Below are positions 39,026 through 46,916 of a DNA stretch of 64,000 nucleotides, piece after piece; the first letter of the stretch is position 1, and each line of letters starts with the position of its first letter. A model generated the notes under the pieces. That model was given only the letters and a program-made list of their open reading frames with translations, was not told the origin of the DNA and made no database searches. The translations under genes and the position numbers were made by a program. Location: assembly GCF_023701485.1 (NCBI RefSeq), contig NZ_JAMQBK010000008.1:124001-188000 (forward strand). Direction: 5' to 3'. Source of the DNA: Aporhodopirellula aestuarii. Lineage in GTDB: Bacteria; Planctomycetota; Planctomycetia; Pirellulales; Pirellulaceae.

Positions 39026-40318
39026 ATGACTGAACTTCCATTCTGGGTCGCCGTGGCCTGGACGATTTCTGGTTTTCTGCTCGGCAGCATTGGCGGTCTC
39101 GGCGTCGAACTGCTCGACGGGTTTGCCGGTCGATCGTTTGAAGTCTACTGCCGAGTGAAGAAGAACCGAGACCGGTTCGGTTCGGTGCTCGATCATCAGG
39201 ACGCTGCGATCCGGGGCAGCGAATATTTGCGGATGATCGGCACGGTTCTGTTCTTGATGTTCGGAACGATCGCCGTGATCGACCATTACGGCGAAGAGCG
39301 TCAAACATTGGTCGCGTGGGGGATTGTGGCAGGGCTGTTGATGATGCTCACGCATCTCTGGTTGCCCGCCGCGGTGACGCGTTTCACTTCGGCACCATTG
39401 TTGTATTACACGTGGCCGTTCTGGTTCACGTTGTCGATTACCATGCGGCCGTTGCAAGCGCCGGGCGAAGTTCTCGAGATTGTGACGCGTCGGCTCGCCG
39501 GGAAGCTCGAGACCGAAGACGAAGACGAGGAACAGCTTGAAGATGAAATTCGCACGATCGTAGCCGCGGGAACACGTGAAGGTTACTTCGGTCCAGGCGT
39601 GCGAGAAATGATTCAAGGCGTGATGGAGCTTCACGAAGATACCGTCGGGCATATCATGACCCCGCGGGGTGACGTTGAAGCGATCGACGCCACGTGCACG
39701 TGGCAGGACGCGGTTGCCAAGATCATCGCGAGTGGCCGAACCCGTTATCCGGTCTACGAAGCCAACATCGATAACGTTGTTGGGATTCTGTTCGTCAAGG
39801 ATTTATTGCCGTTTTTGGTTTCCGACGGGTTGCCCAATCAACCGATCGTGGAGTTGTGTCGTCGACCTTGGTCGGTACCGAAGGACCGCAGTGTGGAAGC
39901 GTTGTTGATGGAGTTTCTGCACAACCGTTCGCACATGGCGATTGTGGTCGACGAGTTCCAGCAAACGGCAGGCGTTGTGACGATCGAAGACGCTCTCGAA
40001 GAGATCGTTGGCGAGATCGTTGATGAGTCTGACGAAGAAGAAGAGTACGGGATTCGTGTGATTGACGATAACACGATCGAAGTCGATGGCCGGGTGATGA
40101 TCGATGATCTCAACGAACAGGTGCACTGGGACATCCCCGAGAGTGAAGACTACGAAACGATCGCGGGCTGGGTGCTGTATAACACGGGATCGATTCCCGA
40201 CGCGGGTCACCTGTTGAAACTCGGGAATTTGGAGATTGAAATTTTGCGGGCCACCAATCGCAAAATCGAATCGATGCAGCTCCGGCGTGGTAACGGTGTC
40301 TCGCAGTGGGCGGGATAG
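39026..40318 (+). CDS. CNNM/CorC-type transporter-associated protein with CBS domains
   Basis: A 430-residue protein of the HlyC/CorC (TlyC) group. It has three or four N-terminal membrane segments of a DUF21-like region to about residue 150. Two CBS domains follow (MTPRGDVEAIDATCTWQDAV and MAIVVDEFQQTAGVVTIED). The C-terminal CorC_HlyC domain includes IEVDGRVMIDDLNE. Such proteins bind nucleotides and are linked to magnesium or cobalt efflux. It lies 57 bp after ybeY in the PhoH-HD-YbeY-CorC order, like E. coli ybeX (CorC). The transport role here is inferred from the family. Confidence 0.9.
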   Translation: MTELPFWVAVAWTISGFLLGSIGGLGVELLDGFAGRSFEVYCRVKKNRDRFGSVLDHQDAAIRGSEYLRMIGTVLFLMFGTIAVIDHYGEERQTLVAWGIVAGLLMMLTHLWLPAAVTRFTSAPLLYYTWPFWFTLSITMRPLQAPGEVLEIVTRRLAGKLETEDEDEEQLEDEIRTIVAAGTREGYFGPGVREMIQGVMELHEDTVGHIMTPRGDVEAIDATCTWQDAVAKIIASGRTRYPVYEANIDNVVGILFVKDLLPFLVSDGLPNQPIVELCRRPWSVPKDRSVEALLMEFLHNRSHMAIVVDEFQQTAGVVTIEDALEEIVGEIVDESDEEEEYGIRVIDDNTIEVDGRVMIDDLNEQVHWDIPESEDYETIAGWVLYNTGSIPDAGHLLKLGNLEIEILRATNRKIESMQLRRGNGVSQWAG

Positions 40319-40502
40319 GTCAGAAGCCTCATAGACCGGTTGGATTATCGCGTTGGGCGGTGAACGTCGTGCCCTCAGGCTGGGCTCGGTTCACGTGCTG
40401 AGACAGTTCGGCGCGGCCGTTGTCTCGACCCTTCCGCTTTTCTGCCGACCTGCAACAATTGGGAACGATCGAAACCGCATCCCACGCACCTGGTGAATCG
40501 CA

Positions 40503-41411
40503 ATGCCCATGGCATCTCCCGTATCCAACCCCGCCAGCAACCAATCCGACGCGACCGGTTTGCCCGACGATAGTCCGCTTCGTATCGGCAATCACACGCT
40601 GAAAAGCCGTTTAATCGTCGGCACGGGGCGATACGATTCGATGGATCAAATGCGGGATTCATTAGCCGCGTCAGGCAGCGACTGCGTCACCGTCGCGGTC
40701 CGCCGCGAGCGTTTGTATGACAAAACCGGCCAAAACATTCTCGATTTTCTCGATCCCGAACGATACACGCTGCTTCCCAATACGGCGGGGTGCTACACCG
40801 CCACCGACGCGGTTCGGGCTGCCCGCTTGGGGCGTGAAATTCTCAGAACGCTAGGTAATCCAGGTGCCGATTGGGTCAAACTCGAGGTGCTCGGTGATTC
40901 AAAAACGTTGTTGCCCGACCCCGTCGAAACGGTCATCGCGTGCGAAAAGCTAGTGGAAGATGGGTTTTCCGTGTTGTGTTACACAAGCGATTGCCCGATC
41001 ACGGCGGTTCGGCTGAAAAAAGCGGGTGCCGCCAGTGTGATGCCGGCGGGCAGCCCGATCGGCAGCGGTCAGGGAATTTTGAACCCCAACAGTTTGAAGA
41101 TCATTTTGGAATATCTCAAAGATGATGACCCCGATTATCCCGTGATCATCGATGCGGGTGTCGGAACGGCAAGTGATGTTGCTATCGCGATGGAACTCGG
41201 GGCCGACGGGGTGCTGTTGAACACCGCGATTGCCCATGCACGTGATCCTGTTCGCATGGCGGTGGCGATGAAACATGGGGTCATTGCGGGCCGAAACGCG
41301 GCCCTCGCCGGACGGATTCCGGCCCGCTTGTACGGTACCGCAAGCAGCCCGAGCGAAGGTGTGATCAGCACCCGTCCTTACGGTAGCTCAAGCGACGGGA
41401 CCGCCACGTAA
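40503..41411 (+). CDS. thiG: Thiazole synthase ThiG
   Basis: A 302-residue TIM-barrel enzyme forming the thiazole phosphate of thiamine from DXP, dehydroglycine and ThiS-thiocarboxylate. The family patterns are [12 protein letters not shown]126 in [10 protein letters not shown] (Schiff-base lysine), [16 protein letters not shown] and [17 protein letters not shown]. It carries about 25 extra residues at the N-terminus and 20 at the C-terminus relative to the typical ~260. No thiS, thiF or thiC homologue is adjacent, so the rest of the pathway is elsewhere. Confidence 0.96.
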   Translation: MPMASPVSNPASNQSDATGLPDDSPLRIGNHTLKSRLIVGTGRYDSMDQMRDSLAASGSDCVTVAVRRERLYDKTGQNILDFLDPERYTLLPNTAGCYTATDAVRAARLGREILRTLGNPGADWVKLEVLGDSKTLLPDPVETVIACEKLVEDGFSVLCYTSDCPITAVRLKKAGAASVMPAGSPIGSGQGILNPNSLKIILEYLKDDDPDYPVIIDAGVGTASDVAIAMELGADGVLLNTAIAHARDPVRMAVAMKHGVIAGRNAALAGRIPARLYGTASSPSEGVISTRPYGSSSDGTAT

Positions 41412-41547
41412 TTCGACGCCGACTTGGACGTGCGGTAGTTGGACCGCTTCGGAACTAGGCTCGCAGATCGTGCCGGCAAGAAATGCGAGATTGTGACCGG
41501 CGTGTGTCTCAGTGGCATCGGATCTGGCGCTCGGTTAGCCTATTGGC

Positions 41548-44037
41548 ATGAACCAGCATAACGAAATCCGTCCTGTCATTCGGCCCACGATCCGGCTGCG
41601 AACCCAATCGGAGGCCAACGGTGCGGCTGCGTTGACAAATGTCGATTCGACACCTCAAGACACAGCCGGCAACGGCGGCTTGTCCGAGTCAGCGGATCCG
41701 TTTGCGGTGAATGATTCCGGTGCAACGATTGGTATCGAGGGCACGCCATCGTCGGGCCGTGAGTTTTATCAGTCAGGTTCGATTTGGACGCCTGATGATT
41801 CGCGGAAATCGGAATTGGTTACCGCCGTTCGAGCGATCGAAAACAAATCAACCGGCGGGTTTACCAAGTTCGTCGTGTTGCTGGTTTCACTCGCCGTCTT
41901 CGTCGCCGCCGGTGTCGCGTGGTGGGACCCGTGGATCGTATCGATGTTGGTTGTCGTGTTGTTGTTTCACGAAGCCGGACATTACGTGGCGATGCGGGTG
42001 TTCGGTTACCGCAATGTGAAGATGTTTTTTATCCCGTTCTTGGGAGCCGCCGTGAGCGGTCGGCACTTCAACATTTCGGGTTGGAAGAAGGCACTGGTGT
42101 ATCTCGCCGGGCCGGTTCCCGGAATCATCGCATCGCTGCCGTTGATGATCGCGGGGATTGCGTTGGAGACGGACTGGATGTTGGAACTTGGTGGCATGGG
42201 GTTGTTGCTCAATACGCTCAACCTGTTACCGATCATGCCGCTCGACGGCGGATGGATCATGCATCTGACCGTTTTCAGCCGGTCGCCGATCTTGGAGCTT
42301 GTTGCGAGGATGCTCGGTATCCTAGCGATGTTCGCCTTTGCGATCTTTACCAACAGCATCTTCATTCTCTTTATCGCGATCCCGTTGGTGATGTCGTTGC
42401 CGACAAACTTTCGGATCGCGAAGTTGATTCGGCGGTTACGGGATCGCCCGCTGCCACAGCCCGAGCGGGACGAAATTCCGGACGCGGCGATTCACCTCCT
42501 CGACCACGAGATCCAATCCACGCCGCTGGCTCCGACACCGACCCAGAACAAAGCCGCGATGATTGTACAGATGTACGAATCGTTGATCGTCAAGCCGCCG
42601 GGCATCGGTGCCACGTTGGCAATTTGGATGGTTTATGGCGGAGCGTTCTTGATCGCCATCTTCGGCGGAATTGGGATCTTGATCGGGAGGGATTTTTTCC
42701 AGGGCGGTTTGTTTGACGACGAACTTTTCGATGCGACCGAGCACCGCGTGTCGCTCGACGTTGACGACACGCAGTTTCAGCTTGGTACCGAACCGATCGA
42801 TGGATCCTATCTCGCGGTGGCGCGATTCAACTCGGCTGCGGAGCTGGAGGCAGCGAAACGAAGTCTGCGAGACGACGATCTCAAGAAGTTCACGCACGCG
42901 CGTTTCGGTAACGTTTGGTTGGCATCGATCCCGAAGGACCCCGACAAAACAGACGCGGAGGAAGAAGAACTCTTTGATGACGAGTTCGCGGACGATTCCG
43001 ATGAAGAGTTTCAGGAGCGCATGCGACGACTGTTTCGGCCGATCGACCCGGCGGAAACGTGGATTGCAAAGATCGCATCTGATAACGCCGCTAACAAACG
43101 CCATCGGGCACCGGATGTGGCGGGACTCGATGAGGGTGTGCAGCAAGAGTTGCCTTCGCCCGGCGGTCCGGTCGTTGATGTGATCAGCGGACTGCATCAT
43201 TCCTCGATCCAAATTCGAGCGACTGCTCCAGATGCTGATGCGGCGGATCAAGTGTTGAAAAATTACTTCCAGATGCCGCGAGCGGGGAACGAGCGGTTGT
43301 ACATGCCAGCGTGGTCGCCACTCGATCCGCCCACACCGTCGCAGATCCAATGCCGGACCGTTCTCAAGCTTCTGCTCGATGGGATCACACGCGATTCGGC
43401 TCCGGACTTATTCGAGCAACGGCAACAGATCGGCAAAGAACAATACGAGCAGTTCGATGCCGACAACTATGACCCGCGCCAAGCCGCCGTGTTTGCTTCG
43501 CGGATTCGGGAGTTGCAATTAAGGTACACCGCCGAGGTATTGAGTGGGCTGGAAGGCGAACAGGCCGAAGTGGGGCGGATGTATCAGCGATATCAACAGG
43601 ACGAACTGGCCTTCCAAGCCTTGGTCGAACAACGTTCCATCGAGGCGCAGGCTCGTATCGCGGCAGGTGAACCGGCTGGCTCAGATGCCGAAGACGATGC
43701 CGACGAGGAGTATCCGCTTCTGGATGACTATCTCGTCGACGAAACCAACCTGCTCGGGTTTTCCGATCCGACGCGACGGAGTCATCATTTCGCGTCGCAC
43801 GTCAGCGGTTCAGTGCTGACCCCGGACGATGTTCTCGCCGAGATGGCGGGGGACGATGACGAGATGCTTATCGTTCCCGCGATAAGTGATGATGAGGACG
43901 TGCGGTACCTCAATCTGTCCATTCATCGTGCGACGGATCAAACCGCCACCATCTCCGCGATCGTGGCGTTTCTCAATCAGCGTGGTTTCCACGACTTTGA
44001 ATTACTCTACGCGACCCCCACGGCGGACTTCGACTGA
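41548..44037 (+). CDS. M50 (site-2-type) protease with long C-terminal extension
   Basis: An 829-residue intramembrane-type metalloprotease. A disordered N-terminal ~95 residues is followed by membrane segments, the HEAGH site at 141-145 (LLFHEAGHYVAMRVFGY) and the second motif NLLPIMPLDGGW with D233. Together these are the hallmark of M50 proteases that cut substrates within the membrane. After about 360 a large soluble region of some 450 residues follows, with acidic runs and no recognised domain. The start ATG at 41548 has 136 bp after thiG. The substrate is unknown. Confidence 0.88.
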   Translation: MNQHNEIRPVIRPTIRLRTQSEANGAAALTNVDSTPQDTAGNGGLSESADPFAVNDSGATIGIEGTPSSGREFYQSGSIWTPDDSRKSELVTAVRAIENKSTGGFTKFVVLLVSLAVFVAAGVAWWDPWIVSMLVVVLLFHEAGHYVAMRVFGYRNVKMFFIPFLGAAVSGRHFNISGWKKALVYLAGPVPGIIASLPLMIAGIALETDWMLELGGMGLLLNTLNLLPIMPLDGGWIMHLTVFSRSPILELVARMLGILAMFAFAIFTNSIFILFIAIPLVMSLPTNFRIAKLIRRLRDRPLPQPERDEIPDAAIHLLDHEIQSTPLAPTPTQNKAAMIVQMYESLIVKPPGIGATLAIWMVYGGAFLIAIFGGIGILIGRDFFQGGLFDDELFDATEHRVSLDVDDTQFQLGTEPIDGSYLAVARFNSAAELEAAKRSLRDDDLKKFTHARFGNVWLASIPKDPDKTDAEEEELFDDEFADDSDEEFQERMRRLFRPIDPAETWIAKIASDNAANKRHRAPDVAGLDEGVQQELPSPGGPVVDVISGLHHSSIQIRATAPDADAADQVLKNYFQMPRAGNERLYMPAWSPLDPPTPSQIQCRTVLKLLLDGITRDSAPDLFEQRQQIGKEQYEQFDADNYDPRQAAVFASRIRELQLRYTAEVLSGLEGEQAEVGRMYQRYQQDELAFQALVEQRSIEAQARIAAGEPAGSDAEDDADEEYPLLDDYLVDETNLLGFSDPTRRSHHFASHVSGSVLTPDDVLAEMAGDDDEMLIVPAISDDEDVRYLNLSIHRATDQTATISAIVAFLNQRGFHDFELLYATPTADFD

Positions 44038-44108
44038 CTCGGTTGAGCCGTGCTCGGAGCGCTGGGCTGCGACTAGGGTGTTTTCTTACCTGGAAACTTG
44101 CTTTATCC

Positions 44109-44205
44109 GAACCGGATGGTTCACGCCCTACCGCAGAAAGACTTAGCGGAACGGCGCGAGCCGTCCGGTTCCACACCGATTTTTAACGCCGACAAAGCAC
44201 TCACT
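44109..44205 (+). repeat. Diverged single unit of the 131-bp repeat family
   Basis: The same order as in the tandem array: an arm like CCGGATGGTTCACGCCCTACC, a short A-rich spacer, then AGCGGAACGGCGCGAGCC at 44145 and a related tail (CCGACAAAGCACTC). The second arm is intact, the first is decayed. Confidence 0.65.
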
Positions 44206-44261
44206 GGACACATTCGGGCAGCCTTATTCAAGTTATCGCCCCTCACGTAGCGGAGCCTCTC

Positions 44262-44382
44262 GGGACGCCGAGTGTTTAACTGAAGGGTTTCAATGTAGCG
44301 GAACGGCGCGAGCCGTCCGGTCCCGCGTTACCGGACGGCTCGCGTCGTTTCGTTAAATACGTCACTAAAACAATCGATGTCC
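44262..44382 (+). repeat. ~121-bp palindromic element with inverted ends, copy D
   Basis: It starts GGGACGCCGAGTGTTTAAC and ends ACAATCGATGTCC. The central palindrome lies at 44297-44354, with mutations in its right arm (CGTCGTTTCGTT). It has the same orientation as copy B, including the left flank TTTCAAT before the palindrome and ACTAAAACAATCGATGTCC after it. Confidence 0.82.
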
Positions 44383-44422
44383 TCCGCAAACGAGGAATAC
44401 GGGAACGCTCGTTCGCGGAATA

Positions 44423-44533
44423 GCTGTGAATTTATTCGCCAACGGCGAATTAACGTGGCCGTTTGATCCGCAAACGGAGGTTAGTGGTGCGCTCGTTCGC
44501 GGGAGCGAACGGCCACGTGGATAAATTCACAGC
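44423..44533 (+). repeat. ~111-nt multi-branched element, copy 2
   Basis: A perfect outer stem GCTGTGAATTT (44423-44433) with AAATTCACAGC (44523-44533) encloses a hairpin at 44434-44450. A stem ACGTGGC/GCCACGT (44453-44459 with 44512-44518) then holds two adjacent hairpins at 44460-44476 and 44494-44511. The pieces abut almost without gaps. It could fold as a cruciform in DNA or as a structured RNA. Confidence 0.85.
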
Positions 44534-44826
44534 CTAGGAGCGAACTCCACATTAATAGCTTCAAAGCTTCTGAAAACGCGTGAGACGTCGCGTTACTCAG
44601 GTACGCCGCCCAGCAAATTCACAGCTGAACCGTTTGTTTTTGCGTGTGATTGATGCTGCCTCACCGGTGGTTGACTTTGACGGTTAGGCTGACCGTGCGA
44701 TGTATTCCGATCGTGCTACGGTGCGCTCCGCTGTCAGGTCGATCAAGTCGAGGTATGTCACCTTCACGTCTGATTCTACCGATTGCATCGAGAACGCAGG
44801 TGGTAGCAATCGTGCCGCACGCTCCC

Positions 44827-46914
44827 ATGAAACATAAACACGTGAAACACTATCGTGTGTTCCCATTTGTGACGCTGTGCCTCCTGATGGCTGCGCCGGT
44901 TTGGCAATCGACGTGTGTCGAGGCGGCGGATCCCTACGGGAGGCAACAGCACACGAGGCCGACACGGCTGGGCGCGACCGGCCGACTCGCCAGCACGCCG
45001 ATCGATGGCGACGACGAGGATCTGCTCGGCAGTTCGAGCGATGACCTGCTGGGTGGGAACGACTTGCTCGGAGGCGGCGCCGATCTTCTCGGCGGTAATG
45101 ATCTGCGCCGGGGTAATAACCTGCTCGGGGGAGACGACCTGCTCGGGATCGGTGCATTGGGGCCACCACGCAACTCAGGTGGCGACGTCGATCCTCTCGC
45201 GGGCCTCGGCGCGAAAACGAAAATCAAAGCAGCCGACGGCGGCACTCCCGCCAAGAATGACAACGCCAACGATCCGCACATCGGTTTGTGGACCGAAGAC
45301 GTCTATCCATCTGCCGAGTCGTGCCGCGCCTGCCATCCGAAACAGTACGAGGAATGGTCCGTTAGCAGCCATGCGTACGCATCGGTGTCCCCGATGTTTC
45401 ACCGTTTTGAACAAGCGATGACGGATCTCACGCAGGGCACGGTTGGCTCTTTCTGCGTGCGTTGCCACTCACCCGTCGCCACCCAGCTCAAGATCCCGCG
45501 AACGGTCAGCATGCTCGACCAACCCGCGGTCGCCCGCGAAGGGGTCACCTGTATTTCTTGTCACCGCATCAACGAACATTATTGGCGGAGCAACGGCGAC
45601 CGCCGGATCGAGCCCGGCGACATTCATGCGCCCGTTGGTCGCGGAGGCGACGGACAGGCTCTCTATGCCGCTCTCGCATCTGCCAAAGAGCACAAACTCA
45701 AGACTGATCCGTCGCAAACCGGACCCGGCCAAAAGATTCATAACGGCTCTTACTTCTTTGAACCGCTCACCAATTCAGACGTTTGTGTTTCCTGTCATCA
45801 GGTCGCCGTGCATCCGGGCATTTGGTTGGAAGTTGTTCACGGGCAATACCGGGCAGGACCGGCTGCGAAGCGTGGAGCGACTTGCCAAGATTGTCATATG
45901 GGCGCCGTACCGGGCAAGGATCTCGGTTACGAACATTGCCACGTGGCCGAGCTTTCGGGAAAACGATACGGTGAACCTAAGAAGCATTCCAATCACACGT
46001 TTTGGGGGCCGGGCTACTCGATCGCACACCCAGGGATCTTCCCACACAATCCGAAAGCCAAGAAGTATTCACCCCGTCAATGGTTGACGTTTGACGACCG
46101 CGCGGGATGGGGGACGAAGGAGTTTGAGGACAACGTTCCAGCTGGAATGACATTCCCCGAACCGTGGACCGAAGCGGACGATCGCATCGATGCGAGAAAA
46201 ATCATCGATGAGAATCTGGTCAAAGTTCATGCCAAGCGAGGTGTGGCTGCGATGACGCTCGAGGCGGCGGCTCATATCAGCGATCCGGTGTTCTACACGA
46301 CACCGCAAATCGGTTCGCCCCTGAAAATTGGATACCGGGTCGACAACGCGAGTGACGGGCACAACTTGCCAACCGGTTCGCTCGGTGCGCAGCCCCAATT
46401 GTGGCTCAACGCGGCATTGATCGATCCGAGCGGGCGGCGAGTTTGGGAGACCGGTTACCTCGATTCCAACGCCGATCTCGCTGACATGAACAGCGTGGAC
46501 GTTGCACAAGGACGGATCCCGCGCGACAAGGGTTTATTCAACCTGCAAACAAAATTCCTGATCAATAACGTTCGCGGAACTGACCGAGAAGTTCCTTTGC
46601 CGCTGAACTTCAGCCTCGACCAACTCGTGTTCCTGAGACCAGGCGCCGTTCCCGTCAGCGTTCTCAATCACCCACCTTTGATTCGCATGGAAGCGCACAG
46701 CATCGCTCCGTTGGATCATCGGATCGCCGAATACACCATCCCGGCGTCGGCATTCAGCATGCCGGGCACGTATCGATTGAGCGTCCGCATGCGCAGCCGT
46801 ACCGAACCGATGTATCTGATGCGAATGGTCGGAGCGACTCCCGACATGATGCGTCGGATGAACGAAAACATGATCGACATCTGCCGATCCAGCTTCACAT
46901 TTGAGGTTCGATAG
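44827..46914 (+). CDS. Secreted five-haem cytochrome c family protein
   Basis: A 695-residue exported protein (signal at 1-38: FPFVTLCLLMAAPVWQSTCVEA). Five CxxCH haem-binding motifs begin at C166, C210, C242, C320 and C353, an arrangement like cytochrome c-554-type multihaem domains. Before them lies a region of repeated DLLGG units (about 60-100). After 360 a long C-terminal half without haem sites follows, with beta-rich character. ATG 44827 is preferred to a longer frame from 44650 because it begins directly with the signal peptide. A porin-like gene follows after 2 bp, suggesting an electron-transfer or redox complex at the outer membrane. Confidence 0.85.
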   Translation: MKHKHVKHYRVFPFVTLCLLMAAPVWQSTCVEAADPYGRQQHTRPTRLGATGRLASTPIDGDDEDLLGSSSDDLLGGNDLLGGGADLLGGNDLRRGNNLLGGDDLLGIGALGPPRNSGGDVDPLAGLGAKTKIKAADGGTPAKNDNANDPHIGLWTEDVYPSAESCRACHPKQYEEWSVSSHAYASVSPMFHRFEQAMTDLTQGTVGSFCVRCHSPVATQLKIPRTVSMLDQPAVAREGVTCISCHRINEHYWRSNGDRRIEPGDIHAPVGRGGDGQALYAALASAKEHKLKTDPSQTGPGQKIHNGSYFFEPLTNSDVCVSCHQVAVHPGIWLEVVHGQYRAGPAAKRGATCQDCHMGAVPGKDLGYEHCHVAELSGKRYGEPKKHSNHTFWGPGYSIAHPGIFPHNPKAKKYSPRQWLTFDDRAGWGTKEFEDNVPAGMTFPEPWTEADDRIDARKIIDENLVKVHAKRGVAAMTLEAAAHISDPVFYTTPQIGSPLKIGYRVDNASDGHNLPTGSLGAQPQLWLNAALIDPSGRRVWETGYLDSNADLADMNSVDVAQGRIPRDKGLFNLQTKFLINNVRGTDREVPLPLNFSLDQLVFLRPGAVPVSVLNHPPLIRMEAHSIAPLDHRIAEYTIPASAFSMPGTYRLSVRMRSRTEPMYLMRMVGATPDMMRRMNENMIDICRSSFTFEVR

Positions 46915-46916
46915 AC

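Larger units (their letters stand above)
44038..44826. other. Intergenic repeat island, no gene
   Basis: About 790 bp without a supportable gene, rich in repeats. It holds a diverged single copy of the 131-bp unit (44109-44205), palindromic element copy D (44262-44382) and multi-branched element copy 2 (44423-44533). The last ~290 bp before 44827 hold in-frame starts, but no family similarity, and presumably the promoter of the cytochrome operon. Confidence 0.7.

Noticed and set aside
40319-40502. Possible TPP riboswitch upstream of thiG (CTGAGA and ACCCTT strings)
   Set aside because: The P2 strand, the GGATAAT-like core and the AGGGA end are not found in the right order, so the strings look coincidental.
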